Source: Polytrichum commune
Lineage: Eukaryota > Streptophyta > Polytrichopsida > Polytrichales > Polytrichaceae
Assembly (NCBI GenBank): GCA_950295325.1
Contig: OX485809.1
Span: 39,775,081 to 39,839,080 of the forward strand
DNA length: 64,000 bases
Reading direction: 5' to 3'
In this document: piece after piece, positions 46,795 to 60,300 of the stretch
Layout of the letters: each line of letters opens with the position of its first letter
How positions within the stretch are numbered: the first letter of the stretch is position 1
Program-made: the position numbers and the translations under genes
The notes under the pieces: generated by a model
Databases searched by the model: none
What the model saw: only the letters and a program-made list of their open reading frames with translations
Told to the model about the DNA's origin: nothing

Positions 46795-49700
46795 ATGGGG
46801 TGGCGGTATAAAGTGGGATTACTTTTAATTGGCTCCGTGGTGGTGATATGGGTCGCTTCGGCTGAGGTTACGCAGGTAGTTGCTTGTCTCCATGATCCCC
46901 TTGCAGCCACCAGAAGAAGAAGAAGAATGCCATTTTCTTGTAATTGTTCCCTCATCGTAGTCTCTTCGGTTTCAAACCTCTGGGAAGCAATCTCGTATGT
47001 ATGCAGTAAGAATGGCCATCCAAGTTGTGTTCCTCTTGCTCTTGCTCCTCTCTTTACCGTAGATCTGTTATTTGCAATTTTGTAAAGAGAGTAAGTATCC
47101 TTTTGGTTTGATTTGCTCTACTATTGTGCGAGCCGAGGGTTTACGATGTGGTTGGGATTCTCTCGGATGAGTAACCCAGAAACTTTAAATATAAAGGGTT
47201 ATGTGTTGTTCTTTGCAATTATTGCAATGCCAAATGATCTTTGAGATGTCTGAGGGCAAGCAAGAACAGCAGGGAACTGATGATGATGTTGTGAGGTCTA
47301 TTTATGTATTGAGCAATTTATGTCAAGCTTTCTTCAAAGCATTTGGAGGGATTCTCGGTTATCAAACCGTATTACCATAAAAACTTGGCAGTGAGAGGTC
47401 ATTTTTGTGTTTCTCATTCTCCCCTCTTCTTCACCGTAGGTCTGTTGTTTGCAATCTTTGTGAAGAGTCTCCTCATGCTCTGCTTTACCATTGTGCGAGG
47501 GTTTACAATGTGGTTTTTGAGAAGGGCGGTGGTTGGCAATCATCTTGGATGAGCAACCTAGAAACCTTACAGAAAAGGGTTATGTGTTGCTCTTTGCAAT
47601 TATTGCAGTGCCAAATGATCTTTGAGATGTTTGAGGGCAAGCAAGAACACTAAGGAACTGATGATGATGATGTGAGGTCTGTTTATGTATCGAGCACTTT
47701 ATGTCACTTTCATTCAAACCATTGGGGAGTGACTCTGAGTTATCAAACTGTAATACCATACAGTTCAGTTGGGGGTTGAAGATCCTCTCTCTTTTGCAGG
47801 GCTATTCTTGGAAGGTAGCAACTTCCAGAGGCACAATTCTCTTGACCTCATCGTAGTGTTCTCGGTCTCAAAGCTCTAAATTCTTTGTATGTGACTTCGA
47901 ACAACAGGGTAGACCTTGTACATATTTCTGCAGTGAGAGGCTATCTTCCTGTTTCCTCTTCATTGTAGATCTGTTGGTTGCACTGTTTGTGAATGTGGTC
48001 TCCTTATGCCCTACCATTGTGCGAGGGTTTACAATGTGGCTCTTAAGAAGAGCGCAGGTTTTGGAGAGATGAGATTGGCAATCTCTTGGATGACCTACCC
48101 AGAAACCTTATAGAGAAGAGGCTCTTCTCTGTGAAAAGCTATCCCGTGTGTGTAGTCCAACGCTTTCTTTCTTCCCAATGGTAGTGGCATGCGATCTTTA
48201 AGATATCGTCTTGAGGACAAGCAAGAGAAATATGGAACTGATGATGTTGTGAGGATTATTATGTATTGAGCAATTTATGTCACTCTTCGTTACGGAACCA
48301 TTGAGAGTGGTGTTGAATTATCAAATTACAATTCCATACAGATCAGTTCAACCAGAATGTCATTTGTTTCTCTTGCTCTCATCTTTGTGTTCTCGTCTCA
48401 AACGTCTGGAAACCTCTCTTGTGACCTTTGTAGAGGTTTACCTGGTGACTTTTGTAGAGGATTCCCTGGTGACCTTTGTAGAGGTTTCCCTGGTGAAAAT
48501 CTGTTACTTGCACTGTCTTTACAGAGGGTCTGTTTATGTCGTACCATTATGCAGAGGGTTTGCGATGTGGTTTTTGGGAAGAGCACTGGTTTTGAAAGAG
48601 ATGTGGTTGGAAATCTCTTGGATAAGCAGACAATCTTACAGAAACCTCACAGAAAAGGATTATGTGTGGATTGCTATGCCGATGCTTCCTTTGCCATTAC
48701 AGTGCCAAATTAAGATGTTTGAGGGCAAGCAAGAACAAGCGGGAATTGATGATGTGTTGAGGTCTATATATTGAGCAATTTATGTCACTCTTCGATGTGA
48801 AACCAGTGGGAGTGATTTTGTCTTGTCAGAGTATTATACCATGTAGATCAGTTCAAAATTCTCTCTTCTGTGCATTCTTGGACAATAGCAACGGGCAAAC
48901 ACACAAATATCCTTCATTTTGGTCCTGCTGAGAGTAGTAGTACTAATGGTTTGGAGAATCATAATGCACTTGTTGTTGAGCATCTGAAACCTAAATATCC
49001 TAATCTAATCTGGTGGGATCTGATCTGTCACGCCCTTGTGAAAGTTTTTTGATTTTTTGATTTTTCATGACCAGCTCTGGCTGTGAAGAGCTTTTCAAGC
49101 TGAATCTTGAAATTTGTAGTTTTGCGCTAGCTTTTTTTTGCAAGTAAACTGGTTAGTAGTTTAATATCTACAGTATATGTCATAGATGATCAGGAAAAGA
49201 CACATTTTTGGAGGCTGATGCAAAGTGGGGAAACTTCTTTTACAGAGCATCTTTGAGGCATACAAGCACCCTTTTGTGCTGACATATTTGGGAGCCGCTC
49301 TACTTGTCGTATATCTACCAATTTCATTTTTGAAGGACTACATCTGCGATCACATACAGAGAAGGAGTCACTTGAAACACAAGTCCTCAAATCTCAATGG
49401 CATCCGAATGTCTTCATTGCCAGGATCGCCCATGCGGTCCGCGGGTGTGCACAAAACCTCAGATCTTGAGCTTGAAAAACTTATTTTTAAGAAGGAAAAT
49501 GGTGGGGACGTAACAGACCCAGAATCTGCCCACCCATTTGCGCTGAAAGCCAGCAGCTTGCAGGCTCTAAAAGACTCTGCGGTTCTTACAACATGGGAGA
49601 TAGCAAAAATGAGTCTCTTTATGGCTCCTCTGTGGTTCGTGACGGAGGTGAGAATGACCTAATTGTGAATGGTTTTTTTGTCAATACTTTCCAGTTTTCT

Positions 49701-52700
49701 TTTCAGTCAGTGGACTTTCATCAACGGTAGTCCTTAATTACACACCCCTCAAATATAGGTGTCCATTTAAGATCTGAATTAGGCCTGCTTACCTTAAGTT
49801 GTTGTGTAAGGTTTATTAAATATAAATCTGTAAGGGACTGCAACACTCAACCTTTTTTTCACTTGATTGCTCTTGCAGTATTTGTCAAATGCAGCATTGG
49901 CACTCACAAGTGTGGCCAGCACGACAATTTTGTCATCGTCAGCGGGGCTCTTTTCGCTAATGTTTGGAGTGCTCCTAGGCCAGGAGTCTCTTAATGTGGC
50001 GAAAGTGGTTGCTGTGCTAGTTAGCATTACTGGAGTGGCCATGACTACACTAGGCAAGACATGGTCCACTAATGATACCAGCAACTCCCTGGACGAGTAA
50101 GCTTTTTATTATATGTGTTGATTTTTAACATAGGAGATTACTGAAGCTTGTGGTTTGGTCATGCTTGGGATTCTGCGAATACCAAGTTGGTATACCAATT
50201 TGGTACTCATGTGAAGTTCACGAATCTTTTGAACCTACAACACAGTCATTCTCTAGCTCAACATGACTTCTGGTACAGAGTTGGTTGTTTTACTTCCAAA
50301 ACTTTCCACATTTGGTAAGTTGCTGGTGCATGCTCTGTTAAACTCATTTTGGCATGCCAAGAGGTGCTAAATTGACTTTGGCCCTCAATGAACTGATATA
50401 GGTTGGTCTTCATTTGGATTTAAAAACTACCTCCGAGCATCCACCACAAGTGGAAATAAATTATTGGTAGTGTATGCAGAGTAACCATTTGGAAATCATA
50501 GGGACTAACTCTCTATGAAAAGTCCCATTAGTTAAAGGATATCTTCAATGCCATGTGAACATGTGTTCTTAATAATTTGGTACTGATAAGTAGCAATTTA
50601 GTCCAACTAGGACATTTCTGATAAGTTTCTGTCAATTTTCAGTTGAATTTTTCTTAGTTCCTCTTCACATTCATTCCTTGGGATACCTGTATCAATTTAA
50701 GATCTGACAAGGTTTTTCTGTGAAGTGTTAACAGCCTTGATCAACATTCCTTATCAGGGGATATCCTTGGCCTACTTTCAGCTGTGATGTATGGCCTTTT
50801 CACAGGTACCCTCTTAGATTTTTTCTCAACCTGCTTTGCTCCTTTCCTGTTTTAGGTAATGTATTTTTGTTTTACAGCATGGTAGAAAGTTATTTTACCT
50901 GTTGGATTAGGTTGGTCAGTCAGCATGTGTGTATATGCACCTTCTACTTGAAATAACTGTTTGGAAGTCAGTAAAATACAGTGTTCTGTAAGGTTGATGA
51001 TGCACTTATAGAAGCTTCTCCAAGTCTTGACAAGTTGTCCCTGGAAGTGGACGTTTTCAGTGATGCTGAAAAAGTATGGGGGAGAAGAGGGTGGTAATGT
51101 CGACATGCAAAAGGTTTTTGGTTTCATTGGCCTTGTCACGCTTGTTGGCTTCTGGTGGTTAGGTAAATGATCATGTTCTTTTATCCTATCTTTTGAACTG
51201 ATGCAAGAAAGAAACAATTTGTTGTCACTATAATATGTCTTACTTGATTTATGTTCCTAGTCGATATATCAAGTGTGCGATATTTTATTCCTCTGCCTCT
51301 AATTAGTTACTAGAGGATATTGTAGGGTAGTGAAGCTTACTATGCTAATCTCATCAGGTCCTCGCTTTTGCTTTTGGTGCAGTTTGGCCACTCCATGCTT
51401 TAGGGCTGGAGCCCACTTTTAGCATACCAACGTCCTTAAAAGTGGATGAGGTAGTCCTGGCCAATGGACTTATTGGGAGTGTTCTCTCTGATTATCTTTG
51501 GTAATAATGACATCCATGTTCTGCTATATTGATTGCATATATTGAGAAACTGAAACAAAATATTGATGAAGTTCTTTCTCATAGAATAGAGTTATCCACA
51601 AAGTCTCTTTAAAAAACTTATGTTTTGGTGGGGAGTTTTGCTCCACTTTTGACAATTCATAATGTTTAAGGAGCGTTCCAGTGGTGTTGGATACCCCAAT
51701 TTTAGTAAAATGAAGGGAAGGCATTTGACTTTGGCCAAAAGACGGCTATAGAAAAATGAACATCATGGCAAACTTTTGAAGGCACAAATGATGCTCTCAA
51801 AATTTGGACAAGTTTATTTTATGTAACTGTCTTTTTCTCCACAGTCAAACACCTCCGCTCCAATTCATCAAAATTGGGGGTTTTGACACCACTTGAATGC
51901 TCCTTAAAAGCATAAATGCCAAAACATGAGTTTTTGAGAGACTTTATAAATAAATGTAATATATATGGACCTGGGTGATAGGTATGATGACATTGCTTCA
52001 GAATGTGATATCATGGTTTATGATGGGCTGAAATTTTGAAGCTCACAAGGTTTGTGTTTGTGATTATGTAGGGCTATGTCTGTTGTGTGGACAAATCCTT
52101 TGGTTGCGACACTGGGGATGTCTTTAACCATTCCCCTTGCCATGTTGGCTGACATGGTAGTCCATGGACGTCATTATTCATTCATATACATTCTTGGTTC
52201 TGTACAGGTACTTGAAATTTTTCCATCTTCCATTTTGTGGTTCCTGTCACACGTGACCAATGCAGTCCATCTCTTTTGTAACTCTTCTACAAACTTTGGC
52301 TGCAAAGAATAGTGTCTATTTTAAAAGCTGCGAAGTAGAACAAATAGTCCTATTAGTCTGGGTGGAAATTTAATCTGGAAATAATTGATATGGGCCACAC
52401 TAATTTCCTAGTCAGGATAAAAACAATGTGGGTCCAAGAGCCTGGGTCTTCCCCGAAGTTGTCATGGAGACTCCCAACCAACACATTGAGTATTGGTTCA
52501 CGGACAAAGCAGCATAAAATAAAATAGCCATTCACATCAATTACCTAGAAAAAAGATCAATGTGGCCCGCACTAATTATAAATTAGAGATTTGGCATGGG
52601 TCAAAAATTAATGGAGCCCACAATATTATTATATTGAGAATCAATGTAGATTTTAGAATATTACTGTGGCCCACACTATTAGGACTATCTAGTCTACATT

Positions 52701-53044
52701 GACATGTGCAATTAGGTTGCCTTCACAAATAGGTGGCCTCTTTACCCATAAATTTTTTTTTTGGGTAGAGACCTGATTACAAAAACTTTTAACATTGTTT
52801 ATTCATCCTGTATCAATTACAGTCAAAGAGTTAGCTGTGGTGGTAGATATTCAAAACAGTGTGGAATGTTGATATGTTAGCACGGGGCAGCCTAATTGCA
52901 CATACCTGTAGCTTTTTCCAAAGGTCCACAGAATGCATGGGTGGCCTGTGTTAATTGATGACATTCTTGTGCTGGCTGCAGGTATTTGCAGGCTTTGTGA
53001 TTGCTAATTTAACAGAGAGGTTATCCCAAAAATTGGGTGTGTGA
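46795..53044 (+). CDS. SLC35F5-like drug/metabolite (EamA) transporter
   Basis: Polytopic transporter of the DMT superfamily; plant relatives are annotated as vacuolar-membrane EamA proteins resembling yeast YML018C, substrate unknown. Coding exons: 46795-46875, 49246-49647, 49879-50096, 50735-50805, 51061-51162, 51383-51500, 52072-52207, 52982-53044. They total 1191 nt (396 residues plus stop) with GT-AG introns and consistent phases. It starts [20 protein letters not shown] (TM1, no cleavable signal inferred). TM2 is near residues 38-57, followed by a hydrophilic loop to about 145. The C-terminal half carries the family blocks [39 protein letters not shown] and HGRHYS. Length equals that of the Arabidopsis proteins as I recall them. 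The ATG is the first after the in-frame stop at 46774. Intron 1 (2370 bp) holds tandem repeats. An alternative exon 4 acceptor at 50757 is rejected because it breaks the frame. Confidence 0.93.
47200..48860. repeat. Tandem degenerate repeat in intron 1 of the transporter gene
   Basis: Four copies of a 380-580 bp unit, marked by AGGGCAAGCAAGAAC-like sequence near 47252, 47633, 48213 and 48719. Each is followed by GGAACTGATGATG, GTGAGG, TATTGAGCAATTTATGTCA and an ATTATCAAA / CCATA segment. Other shared blocks are GTGCGAGGGTTTACAATGTG and ACCTTACAGAAAAGG. A local 21-bp triplet repeat (GGTGACCTTTGTAGAGG) lies at about 48420-48500. Confidence 0.8.
52704..52902. mobile_element. Repeat family G, copy 2, in the last transporter intron
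   Basis: The inverted ends ATGTGCAATTAGGTTGCC and, in reverse, ATGTGCAATTAGGCTGCC are 199 bp apart within intron 52208-52981. The interior matches 22579-22796. Upstream in the same intron GTGGCCC(A/G)CACTA-like motifs recur near 52392, 52562 and 52671. Confidence 0.6.
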
Positions 53045-54960
53045 AATTAGTGGTTTTTTTATTGCCATCCCATTTATTCTTTATATAGTGCAATAAATTC
53101 TTTCAGACACAATGCCTGATTGAAATGCAAAGGCCGTTTTAGCACCAAATTTTCAACGATTCTCATCATCAGCAATAGATCCGCCTTTTTCTCTGTTCTC
53201 ATGCTCAATTAGTTTTCTGAGCCTCCTGTCAGGTATTTATTTATTTAAATTATTGTAGAGGGGTAGATTTCATTTCGAGAGTTGTACGTCCTGGACAAAC
53301 CCATCCTCAAAACGGCATCCAAGCACTGTGATGAGAACCTCAAAGGGGGGCTCTGAGTTGAATTTATTATAGTGTATTCATATAAATGTTTGGGTTAAGG
53401 TGATCATATTATCACAGTTAATTTAATGTGGAGAGGTCATAAGAAAATAAGATTTATCTACAACCAAAGAGTGACCTGTTGCTGATATCACCAACTTCTC
53501 CCTTGCAGAGTTACTATGTGTGAAAAGATTCCAAGCTGTACTGTAATGCATGTTCTCAAATTTGGAGCTGTTTGTAAAGTTGAACACTTAATGCGATGCT
53601 ATTTTTGTAAACCGGATTATTTCTTGATAGAAGTGCATGTGCGTCTAGTTTTATTGTCTCCATCTACAGTTTGAGCAGGAATTCTCAATTATTGTTATAA
53701 CTTCGTCCAGAAGCAGACATGCATGTAAGATGGTACTGCAAATATTGTATATGTGGGCACCTTTCTAACTGTTTCACTGGTGCCAAGAGAGGGCCACCAG
53801 TCCGTTAGTGCTATCCTGCCTGATTGCAACTCCATGGCATATGGTATGTAGGTGTTATTCGGCTCATTTTCCATGTTCTACAACTACTACTGATTAGATT
53901 TACACAATGAAATGTGTGTTGCATTTGCAAATCTACAAAGAAGTATTAGCAAAAATTGGACCTCCCCTGATTTAGTTGTGGTTATTGGAAGTGCATGACC
54001 GTTGAGTGCTTAATTGAATACATAGGTCCTTCCAATCGAGTTGACCAATTGTCCAATGGAGTGTGAATTAGTTAATGTAATTTGGAAATGTAGTCCAATT
54101 TCTCTCAATAGTGTGTGTTTATGGTGTTTGTTCTTTGATCTTCACTGAATTGCACACCGATCAAATATAGGAATCTGATCAAGAAAAGTAACCGAAAAGC
54201 ATCCACCTGCATATCTTAAATTGCTGGCTCTTAAACATTGCATCAATTTGAGCACCAAAGATCCATAACTGTTCAGCAAAGTAGTAGATTCCAGAAACTG
54301 GGTCTCTGGCAGAATTTATGAGGGAGAGAGAGTCAGTGACAATCAGATACAATTTTTCACTGTTGGTTGCAGAAGCAATTCAAAAAGAGAATCCTCTAAA
54401 TTTTGCAGAGAGATAATAGTTTCGCATCACTCTCAAAGCTCTACTAAGTCTAATCTACCAAGAATTTATTTCAATGTTGTTTTGTGATTGCGAAGTCTGT
54501 GGAAGTGATTTTGTGCTCACTCAGTGGTTCCACTTTGTGTTTCTTTGTGCTCAAACTCCACGCTGGTCATTCTCTGACCTCAATTCCTGGACCCTCTTCA
54601 ACTCTCGGTAAGTACATCTGGATTCCTGAATACCCCAATCTAGTAAATTCTTGGAATGGCTCTTCGAAATGCAGCAGATGCACTCACTTAACTTGCTGAC
54701 CTCACTTCCACATTTCACTTGCTACTGAGAGTTCTCTTGTGGATCCTAGGAGCCTCCATGGATCGTTCACTCCACAACCCTTTCCAAGAGGCCATGCAAC
54801 GTGGAGCTGGAATTGAATATCTACTCAGAGAGTCAGAGTATGATCAGCTTCTAGCCATCAAGCTGGCTGAAACAAGATAGTTCCATTTTTAGGCCGCCCA
54901 GTTGGCCATAATCGCTACTGTACTGCTAGCGGGCCCTGGAAGCCCTTCATAGTTGGAAAA
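53045..54960. other. 3' flank of the transporter gene; no gene recognised
   Basis: Presumed 3' UTR first. 53851-53945 matches one end of family H. A stretch at 54751-54880 can be read as a short frame (MDRSLHNPFQEAMQ, then IEYLLRESEYDQLLAIKL, ending TAG) that looks protein-like, but I cannot match it to a family. It could be a terminal exon or a chance frame. Confidence 0.4.
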
Positions 54961-55233
54961 GCTTGGGTATCTTACGGTCAAGTTTCAATCCCTCTATAAG
55001 GGAATCAATTATCAATACTTCATAATCTTTGATCACATAAAATCTTAACTTCAATTATTCAGTCCTTTGCAAAAGTCTTGTTTATTGTAAGATATTTTTG
55101 AACATGGGATCCACATTTTTTGGATCTCATATAGAGTGAACGTTCGAGACATATAATGAGACTACTCCCCTCTAAAGTAATGTTACCCAATATAGCACCC
55201 TTTGTGTTTGTGTTTAGTGTACAACGTTTGATC
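54961..55233 (+). repeat. Dispersed repeat F, copy 2
   Basis: Matches 24373-24650 in the same orientation (CTATAAGGGAATCAA, ATCACATAAAATCTTAACTT, ACATATAATGAGACTA, TAGCACCCTTTGTGTT). A decayed family B end starts right after it at about 55242. Confidence 0.7.
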
Positions 55234-56006
55234 ATGCTCTTTGGGTGGGTTTCCATGTAAGATGCTCGCCCACTAGACTCTAGTGGGAATAAGGACAATT
55301 GTAGACAACATTTGGTGAGGTAGAGTTTGTATGTACGAACAAGCCATTGTTACTTTAAGTGTTTAGTGAGTGCATGGAAGTCTAGTGGCCCATGATCACG
55401 GTCCTCCACATTCTAGAAGGCAACAAGAATGTGGTTGGTTGCTTGCTTGTGCTATCTTCACGAGAACACATCCAACCCATTATTATTCAGAATGGACATG
55501 ATAACGAGGATGCCATGAGCATCCATTACTCTGGTAGACCAACCCTCTAAAAATGATGTTGATGTCAAAGACATTTGGGTGTTGCGAGGTGTCTTGGGTA
55601 TCTTCCTGTTGTGTTGCATATCAATGTATTATAAGAATTTTTTGTTTGTACTGCTGTACAATGCCATGCAATGTGCAGTTTATACCAAAATTTCAAACCT
55701 TTTCTTGTTTGCAGTAGTTCAACCTCTAATAGGTTACCTTTAGGAGCAAATTCGATGTTGGAAAATCTCCAAGGCTCCACCTTTGATATAGGAAGTCCCC
55801 GTGAGGTGTGAGAGGAAGCTAAACATCTTTGATGGTATTCTTTGTATCATTATTAAGGTACTCAGTACCTACTATTACATACTGACATGAACGAATGAGC
55901 TCAACATACAAGTTGTAATTGCTGCAATTGCAGGAGGAGAAGTGCATACTGGACCTATTCAGGAATCATGGAGTTCTTGCTTTGAGGTGCAATTTCCTAA
56001 GCATAA

Positions 56007-56265
56007 GGGCTTATACACCAAATGCAAACACAAAGGGGTGCAAAATCGGGTAACAATATTTTAGAGGGGAGGAGTCTCATTATATGTCTCACACATTCTC
56101 TAAATGAGCCTTCATGAACCATAGGTCCCATGATCAAAACTAACATCTTACAATACACAAGGCTTTACATAGAATTAGTTGAAGCCAAGATTTTATTTGG
56201 TCAAAGATTATGAGGTATTGATAGTTGATTTTCTTATAGAGCAGTTGAAAGTTGGGCATAACCCA
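56007..56265 (-). repeat. Dispersed repeat F, copy 3 (inverted)
   Basis: Reverse-orientation copy of repeat F (AGTCTCATTATATGTCTC, AGATTTTATTTGGTCAAAGA, TGAGGTATTGATAGTTGATT). Together with copy 2 it brackets about 0.8 kb of DNA as an inverted pair. 55500-56006 and 56266-57352 hold nothing recognisable, apart from a GC-richer stretch at 56550-56750. Confidence 0.7.
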
Positions 56266-57352
56266 TTCTAAAGATTGCATCACACAATAGATGTTTGTGT
56301 TGAAATTTTTGTCTTGTTCGATTCCCTTGATTTTAGAAGAATTTAAATATGAATATTAATGACTATGACTTGGTACCAAATATACTATTGCATTGCTTAG
56401 TCAATCATGCGCATCGATGTGCCCACAACTACAGTGGTGAATTCATTCCTAAATTCCTCATGTAACCAAGGTTGATACCATAGGATATAACTCATACTAT
56501 TCTAATCCTAGAACTTACGCCATTTGGATGAAATAAGGTACATTATATGAAACGGCGGACGCTAAAGAACACCTATCGAGCTCTGTGCGCCTAAGAATCC
56601 GCGTCCCTTGGCCCACGTGTCAGTGCCCAAACCATAACTTTCTGGACCTGCCCACGCTGTTGCCCGCACCTTGCCAGACCGGATGGAACCTTGGACGGAG
56701 TTAGCTCCAACGACGTTAGTCATCCTTCGAGCCATGGATCCTCTTTCGAGCATTGAACACTATATTCGTTAAATTGAGACTTTCTCTAGTCTCAAATTAA
56801 TATATGGATCAAACAACATTCCGTGTTCCGAAACTATATTGCGAACAATCTCAAATATATTATATGTTCTAATATCCCAAATCTATTATGTGTGGACATA
56901 AGCACATATGGTAGAGCACTCAACACCAACTTCATCAACAAAAACACTTTGGGTAGAGCACTCCAAACTAGTTTCATCCAATAAACATATAAAATGGTTT
57001 ATATTATTAGCATGGTCAATAAAATATAGACATTGCAACATACAAAGTGCATGCAATAAATGCATTTTTCTTCAATGGACAATTTAGTCCCAAACTTAAT
57101 AAAAAAATGAACTTCACATTTGTATTGAAATATAGTAAATGAATATTCATCCAACCCCAAACAATATAGCATTCGCAAGTTCTACCCAAACTTTGCCCCA
57201 AGTTTGAGGAGCACACATATGAGTAATATATATTCGTCGAATTACATATTACACTATAATCATGCTAACACAATCCTACCAACTTCTCATTTAACGTGGG
57301 TTGCTTCTTCTGCGATCCGAGCAAGGTTGTCTTTTGCAAAAGTTATGTACTT

Positions 57353-60300
57353 TTAAGGGATGGACACCGATCCACTATGATTTTTCCGTGGTTTCCATGC
57401 TATGAATATGGAATTTGTATCTATCCAAGATGGACCATGCTCAGAATCCACCTTCCACCGAAAGTTAGGGTTTGTATCCCAGCCTGTATAATGCCGAACA
57501 ACATCTTCATTCCGTGATGTCGGTCGGTAGTATTCTACTTGTATTTGTCGAAAATGAGGGTTGGAAGTTACAAAATTTGGTTTGGACAAAGCTCTTGCCA
57601 CCCACACTGGCTTTGCATATGTCTCATCTCCAGGACGCAAAATGAGCATATAACCTTCATGACAATCCACTGCAATGCGGAAAGATGGTGGCGGACGACT
57701 ACTAGCAGGCCCCACGTAATGGTCGTCCACATCAAACTCCTCTCGAACCTCTCCATTTCCCAAAAGACTAGCCTCCGAAGCTTGTACATTGACACGTGTT
57801 TGTGGCCAAAACCCATGCCTTAAAGTAAGGGGTGTATCTTCATGAAGGTTTGCCAAAGCGCCACGAACACGTGTCCAATATTGTATCCAACTTCCGTAAC
57901 GAAGCCAACACGATCCACCAACATCCGCTACCCTCAAACTCTCCCAATATTGTATGAAGCCTGATATGCCTTTACAAATGTCCTCCAAATTCTTCATGGG
58001 TATTGGTTTGCAAGGCTTAGGCTCTCCGTCAGGCAACATCGTCCTTCCTTCCCCATCAACACGCCATACAAAGAGACCCTCCGGCGGGCTCCAGTCTTGT
58101 GATGTGCACAACAACTTGTATTGCATGGCGGGGACACCATCGTCACGCACGTAGAACCGAAATTGTTGTGCCTTCGTATGCCCGATCAATCGGTGAGCTC
58201 CGCTTCGAATATACGGTTCTATAAATGCCTTGAAGTCTGGAACCTCCTCAATCATATGTGGGATGACGGGAATGTTCTCCAAATCCATGTACGACTTCAT
58301 CAACAATGGGATTGTTGGAAAATCCTCCTCGCGCAACTTCATGCTCCACCGCCCAAAGGACGCATCAATATCATCGTGCGTGTGGCCTACCAATAGAAAG
58401 GACACAAAAACCTCCTTGAAAATGCCTTTCGCAACCAACAACGACCAATATGCAAAAACATATCTACTTTTATTGTCCTTCGCACAATTGTCCAATTGGA
58501 CACGCAGAGTTGGGGGCAAATTCTTGGCAATCACATCTTCACTTGGTGGCTCCGGCAATGAGTGCACGCATACATCTCTTCCATCCAAGACCGCTTCATA
58601 TAGAGGTGTTGATCCCGAGTTTTTAAATAGCAATCTTGATGAATAGGACGGCGGTTTCTCCAAATCACGTAAAAGCTTTGCAAATGACCCTATCGTGTGG
58701 TTTGAATCCCCCGGATACAAATCAAGAGCATAATGAGCATACTTGACATCTCCATGCCCATGTGCAATCATTCCTGCAAAGGCAACCCAATGGTTTAATA
58801 TTCAACTATAACACCAAAAAATTCACATGGTGTACATGTATGGCCCCAAATACAAACCTAAACGCACAAATTTGTGTTTAGGTAATGCAATGCAATTGTT
58901 ATCAAAATCACCTGTAACCGAAACAGGAAGCTTAAAAAGGCCGTCCGTGGCTTTTATTCGATTTGCAAAACATGGTGAGGCTGTTTTGGCATGGTCCATT
59001 TTGTCATGGATGATTGTAAGGACTTCCAAAGGCCTGGAGATGGACAAAGCTCTATTTGTGTAGTAATCATTACGGTGTGCCTCTTGCATGTTCACATGCT
59101 TGAAATAGTTCATTTGATGTGCGGCATAGGACTCTGTCCCCATCGTGTGTGCATCTCGAAGGCGTTTCAACTTCTCGCATTTGGAACAACGGGCAAATTT
59201 GTCGCCTCGTCTTTTTGTGATGTATTCGCTAAAGTGAGATTTTTTGATAGCACTCAGTTTCGACAACGAAATAGGGTCCAACCCGGACTTCTCGCCAACT
59301 GCGTTTACGTCCAACAATATGTCTTTCCATTTCGTGCCTGTAGGAAGAACCTTCTCCACAACCTTTTCACCGGTTGCGAGTGTCCGTGTTTTGTGCGGCA
59401 TTGCATCGGCAAGGGGGACAATGATGGTTGCCAGAGTGGCTGTTGCTTGTCTCGTTGCTTCTCTTGGTTTCTTTAAGCCCGTGTTCCCATGGTGACGGGC
59501 ACGGCGGCCTTCATTGGCATACGCGGCTTGTCTATAAAATTCCGCTTTCGACACACCGTGAATGGTGTACCATGCCGTACAACACACGTCTATGCTCTCA
59601 AGGGTGATGACCTTGCGACCCGCTCCGTTCACATGTATCGCCCTATGGACATCAAGTTTTTTGGTGGATCTTAGACGGAAATCTCCAAGCCACATTTCTT
59701 CACGGATGGCCTTCAATTTATTTCTTGGGAACAATTGGCAACAACGATGTACACAACAATCCTTCGTAGCAACTTCTCTAATAGACTCCTCACAGAGCAA
59801 CCTTTGACGTTTACACTTATTTGCAGACGGAGTAGGACGTGTCAATGTTTCGTACTTCCGAAGGCCTTTGCGTGGCCGAATGTTTGCTTGGAGCTCCTGT
59901 TGGATTTGGACGTGTCGTCGCTCATGGTCGCGCAAACTAACCCCCTCAATTGTCACATTCCTCAACGGCCACCTTCGCAACGAGAACCTATGAGTTGGAT
60001 TGACTTCCGAATGTACAAGTGATTCTAATATAACAACTCCAACGTCCTTGGTGCCAAGGGAATGTTCATCAATGCAATCTTGTGGATGTGTGTTACGACA
60101 AATACCCTCCGCCACAGCAACTCCACTGTCATTAACAAGTACCACATCCAAATTCACCCATGAAGCTCGTGAAAGCCCCGCACATTCCACAATGGGGCAA
60201 AAAGGGTCAGATGGCGAAGGACTCCCCAAATGACCTTCATCTGCACTGTCATCAAAACTATCCTCCCCGACAATGTCTAGCTCATCCCCAGACAGAGATT

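Noticed and set aside
46777-46875. An upstream GTG start for the transporter (MGRVLV extension)
   Set aside because: 46777 is GTG, directly after an in-frame TAA at 46774-46776. The first ATG is 46795 and fits the family N-terminus.
50758-50805. Acceptor at TTATCAG|GGG for transporter exon 4
   Set aside because: It leaves the wrong phase after the donor at 50096. The acceptor at 50734 joins in frame and reads through [13 protein letters not shown] as expected.
51241-51382. Acceptor ATCATCAG at 51350-51357 for transporter exon 6
   Set aside because: Only the later acceptor at 51382 gives the in-frame [11 protein letters not shown] join.
58823-58911. Continuation of the DUF7869 first exon to GLYLGPYMYTM
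   Set aside because: This is intron read-through. Splicing 58911-58774 restores the expected VTG-MIAHGHG junction.
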